From NCBI GenBank assembly GCA_046726015.1, contig JBKOZS010000212.1, forward strand, positions 1 through 13,212: a DNA stretch of 13,212 nucleotides, given 5' to 3'. The DNA comes from QHWT01 sp046726015. GTDB lineage: Bacteria > Acidobacteriota > Vicinamibacteria > Vicinamibacterales > 2-12-FULL-66-21. Under the pieces are notes generated by a model. The model searched no databases, was not told the origin of the DNA, and saw only the letters and a program-made list of their open reading frames with translations. Every line of letters starts with the position of its first letter. Position 1 is the first letter of the stretch. Below, in pieces: positions 12,449-13,212 of the stretch. The translations under genes were made by a program, and so were the position numbers.

Positions 12449-13212
12449 CTACTCGCGTTGGTACTCGACGGTATGGCGGTTAAGGAGAAACTGCTGCGCG
12501 TTGCGGGGTTCGCCGTCGCTCCCGGGTGGAGGATTGTAATTGCCGTCCACACCCAGGGTCCACGCACGGTCAGTATCCTGCAGGTAGGCGTCGAGAATCT
12601 CGCGGAGATACAGGCGCAGCGAGGCATCGACGATCGGGCAGAGCACTTCAACGCGCCGATCGAGATTGCGTTCCATCAAGTCCGCACTGCCGATGAACAC
12701 CGCCGCATCGCCGCCATTCTCGAACCAGAACACCCGGGAGTGTTCCAGGAACCGGCCGACGATCGAGCGAACGGTGATGCGATCGCTGACATCGGGAACT
12801 CCAGGCCTGAGGCAACAGATGCCACGGACGACCAGGTCGACTTGTACGCCTGCCTGCGATGCGCGGTACAGGCGCTGAATCATGTCCGAATCGGTCAGAC
12901 CGTTCATTTTCAGGATGATCCGTGCGGGCCGGCCTGCCTGTGCGTGTGCGGCTTCGCGATCGATGAGTTCTCGAAGCCGGCGTCTCAGGCTGACCGGCGC
13001 CACCAGCAGCGCGTCGTAGTCGGTCTGGCTGGAATAGCCGGTCAGATAATTGAAGATGTTGGTCACGTCCTCGACGATCGCCGGGCGCGTCGTGAGCAGC
13101 GACAGGTCGGTGTAAACGCGAGCCGTGGATGCGTTGTAGTTGCCGGTACCCACGTGCGCGTACAAGCGAATGCCGTCGGGTTCCTTGCGTACGATCAAGC
13201 ATAGCTTCACGT
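12449..13212 (-). CDS. ppk1: Polyphosphate kinase, C-terminal part (5' end beyond the window)
   Basis: The enzyme makes inorganic polyphosphate reversibly from ATP through a phospho-histidine. The visible 254 codons are the C-terminal catalytic half of PPK1: HVGTGNYNASTARVYTDLSL, LVVRGICCLRPGVPDVSDRI, TVRSIVGRFLEHSRVFWF and the GSAD-x-M-x-RNLDRRVE block. The His in FLEHSRV corresponds to the second active-site histidine (His592 in E. coli). The phosphorylated histidine (His435 in E. coli, motif V-H-x-K) should be at the very edge: the last bases read (?)AC-GTG-AAG, so its codon appears to be cut by the window end. The GTG at 13210 is internal, not a start. The C-terminus ends normally. The small gene 39 bases downstream probably shares the transcript. 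Confidence 0.95.
   Translation of the reverse strand, partial: VKLCLIVRKEPDGIRLYAHVGTGNYNASTARVYTDLSLLTTRPAIVEDVTNIFNYLTGYSSQTDYDALLVAPVSLRRRLRELIDREAAHAQAGRPARIILKMNGLTDSDMIQRLYRASQAGVQVDLVVRGICCLRPGVPDVSDRITVRSIVGRFLEHSRVFWFENGGDAAVFIGSADLMERNLDRRVEVLCPIVDASLRLYLREILDAYLQDTDRAWTLGVDGNYNPPPGSDGEPRNAQQFLLNRHTVEYQRE

Noticed and set aside
12458..13204. 248-codon plus-strand frame opposite polyphosphate kinase
   Set aside because: Antisense of a highly conserved gene; no independent evidence of coding.

Overview
The window is GC-rich (roughly 60-65% by eye), gene-dense and chromosomal in character, with frequent strand switches. No tRNA, rRNA, CRISPR array, insertion sequence or phage gene was seen. 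The gene set suggests a soil-type Gram-negative bacterium: an outer-membrane receptor with an N-terminal carboxypeptidase-regulatory-like domain, a DinB-fold enzyme, a STAS protein with a DAAG motif, and several secreted proteins of unknown function. My best guess is Acidobacteriota, perhaps the Vicinamibacteria. This rests on remembered resemblance and has not been tested.

Layout. (a) 1-800: the start of a secreted protein on the minus strand (cut by the edge), diverging from a small secreted DUF3558-like protein on the plus strand that appears to start at a rare ATA codon. A minus-strand terminator is built into that gene's last codons. (b) 828-2152, minus strand: a three-gene cluster read leftward, made of a truncated AraC-type regulator whose end looks like the tail of a VOC/glyoxalase gene, a DinB-family protein and a four-helix membrane protein. 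(c) 2219-2963, plus strand: two small proteins separated by 310 noncoding bases that hold a strong hairpin and an inverted array of seven-base repeats. (d) 2968-4125: a STAS protein (minus) diverging from an outer-membrane barrel-like protein (plus). (e) 4168-5001, minus: arylamine N-acetyltransferase. (f) 5237-7516, plus: a Dps ferritin-like protein and, nine bases later, a three-domain flavoprotein (cyclic-nucleotide sensor, glutaredoxin-like fold, thioredoxin-reductase-like) that lacks every CxxC motif. (g) 7553-10063, minus: the TonB-dependent-receptor-type protein. (h) 10416-12025, plus: two overlapping genes for exported proteins. (i) 12030-12111: GC-rich imperfect tandem repeat between convergent genes. 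(j) 12149-13212, minus: polyphosphate kinase (cut by the right edge) followed by a small conserved-looking protein.

Functional themes. Stress and storage functions recur: Dps (iron and oxidant protection), the flavoprotein beside it, polyphosphate kinase, and N-acetyltransferase. The Dps-flavoprotein pair is the best candidate for an undescribed working unit. The AraC/VOC junction looks like a recent deletion scar. The seven-base-repeat palindrome is the clearest unexplained noncoding structure.
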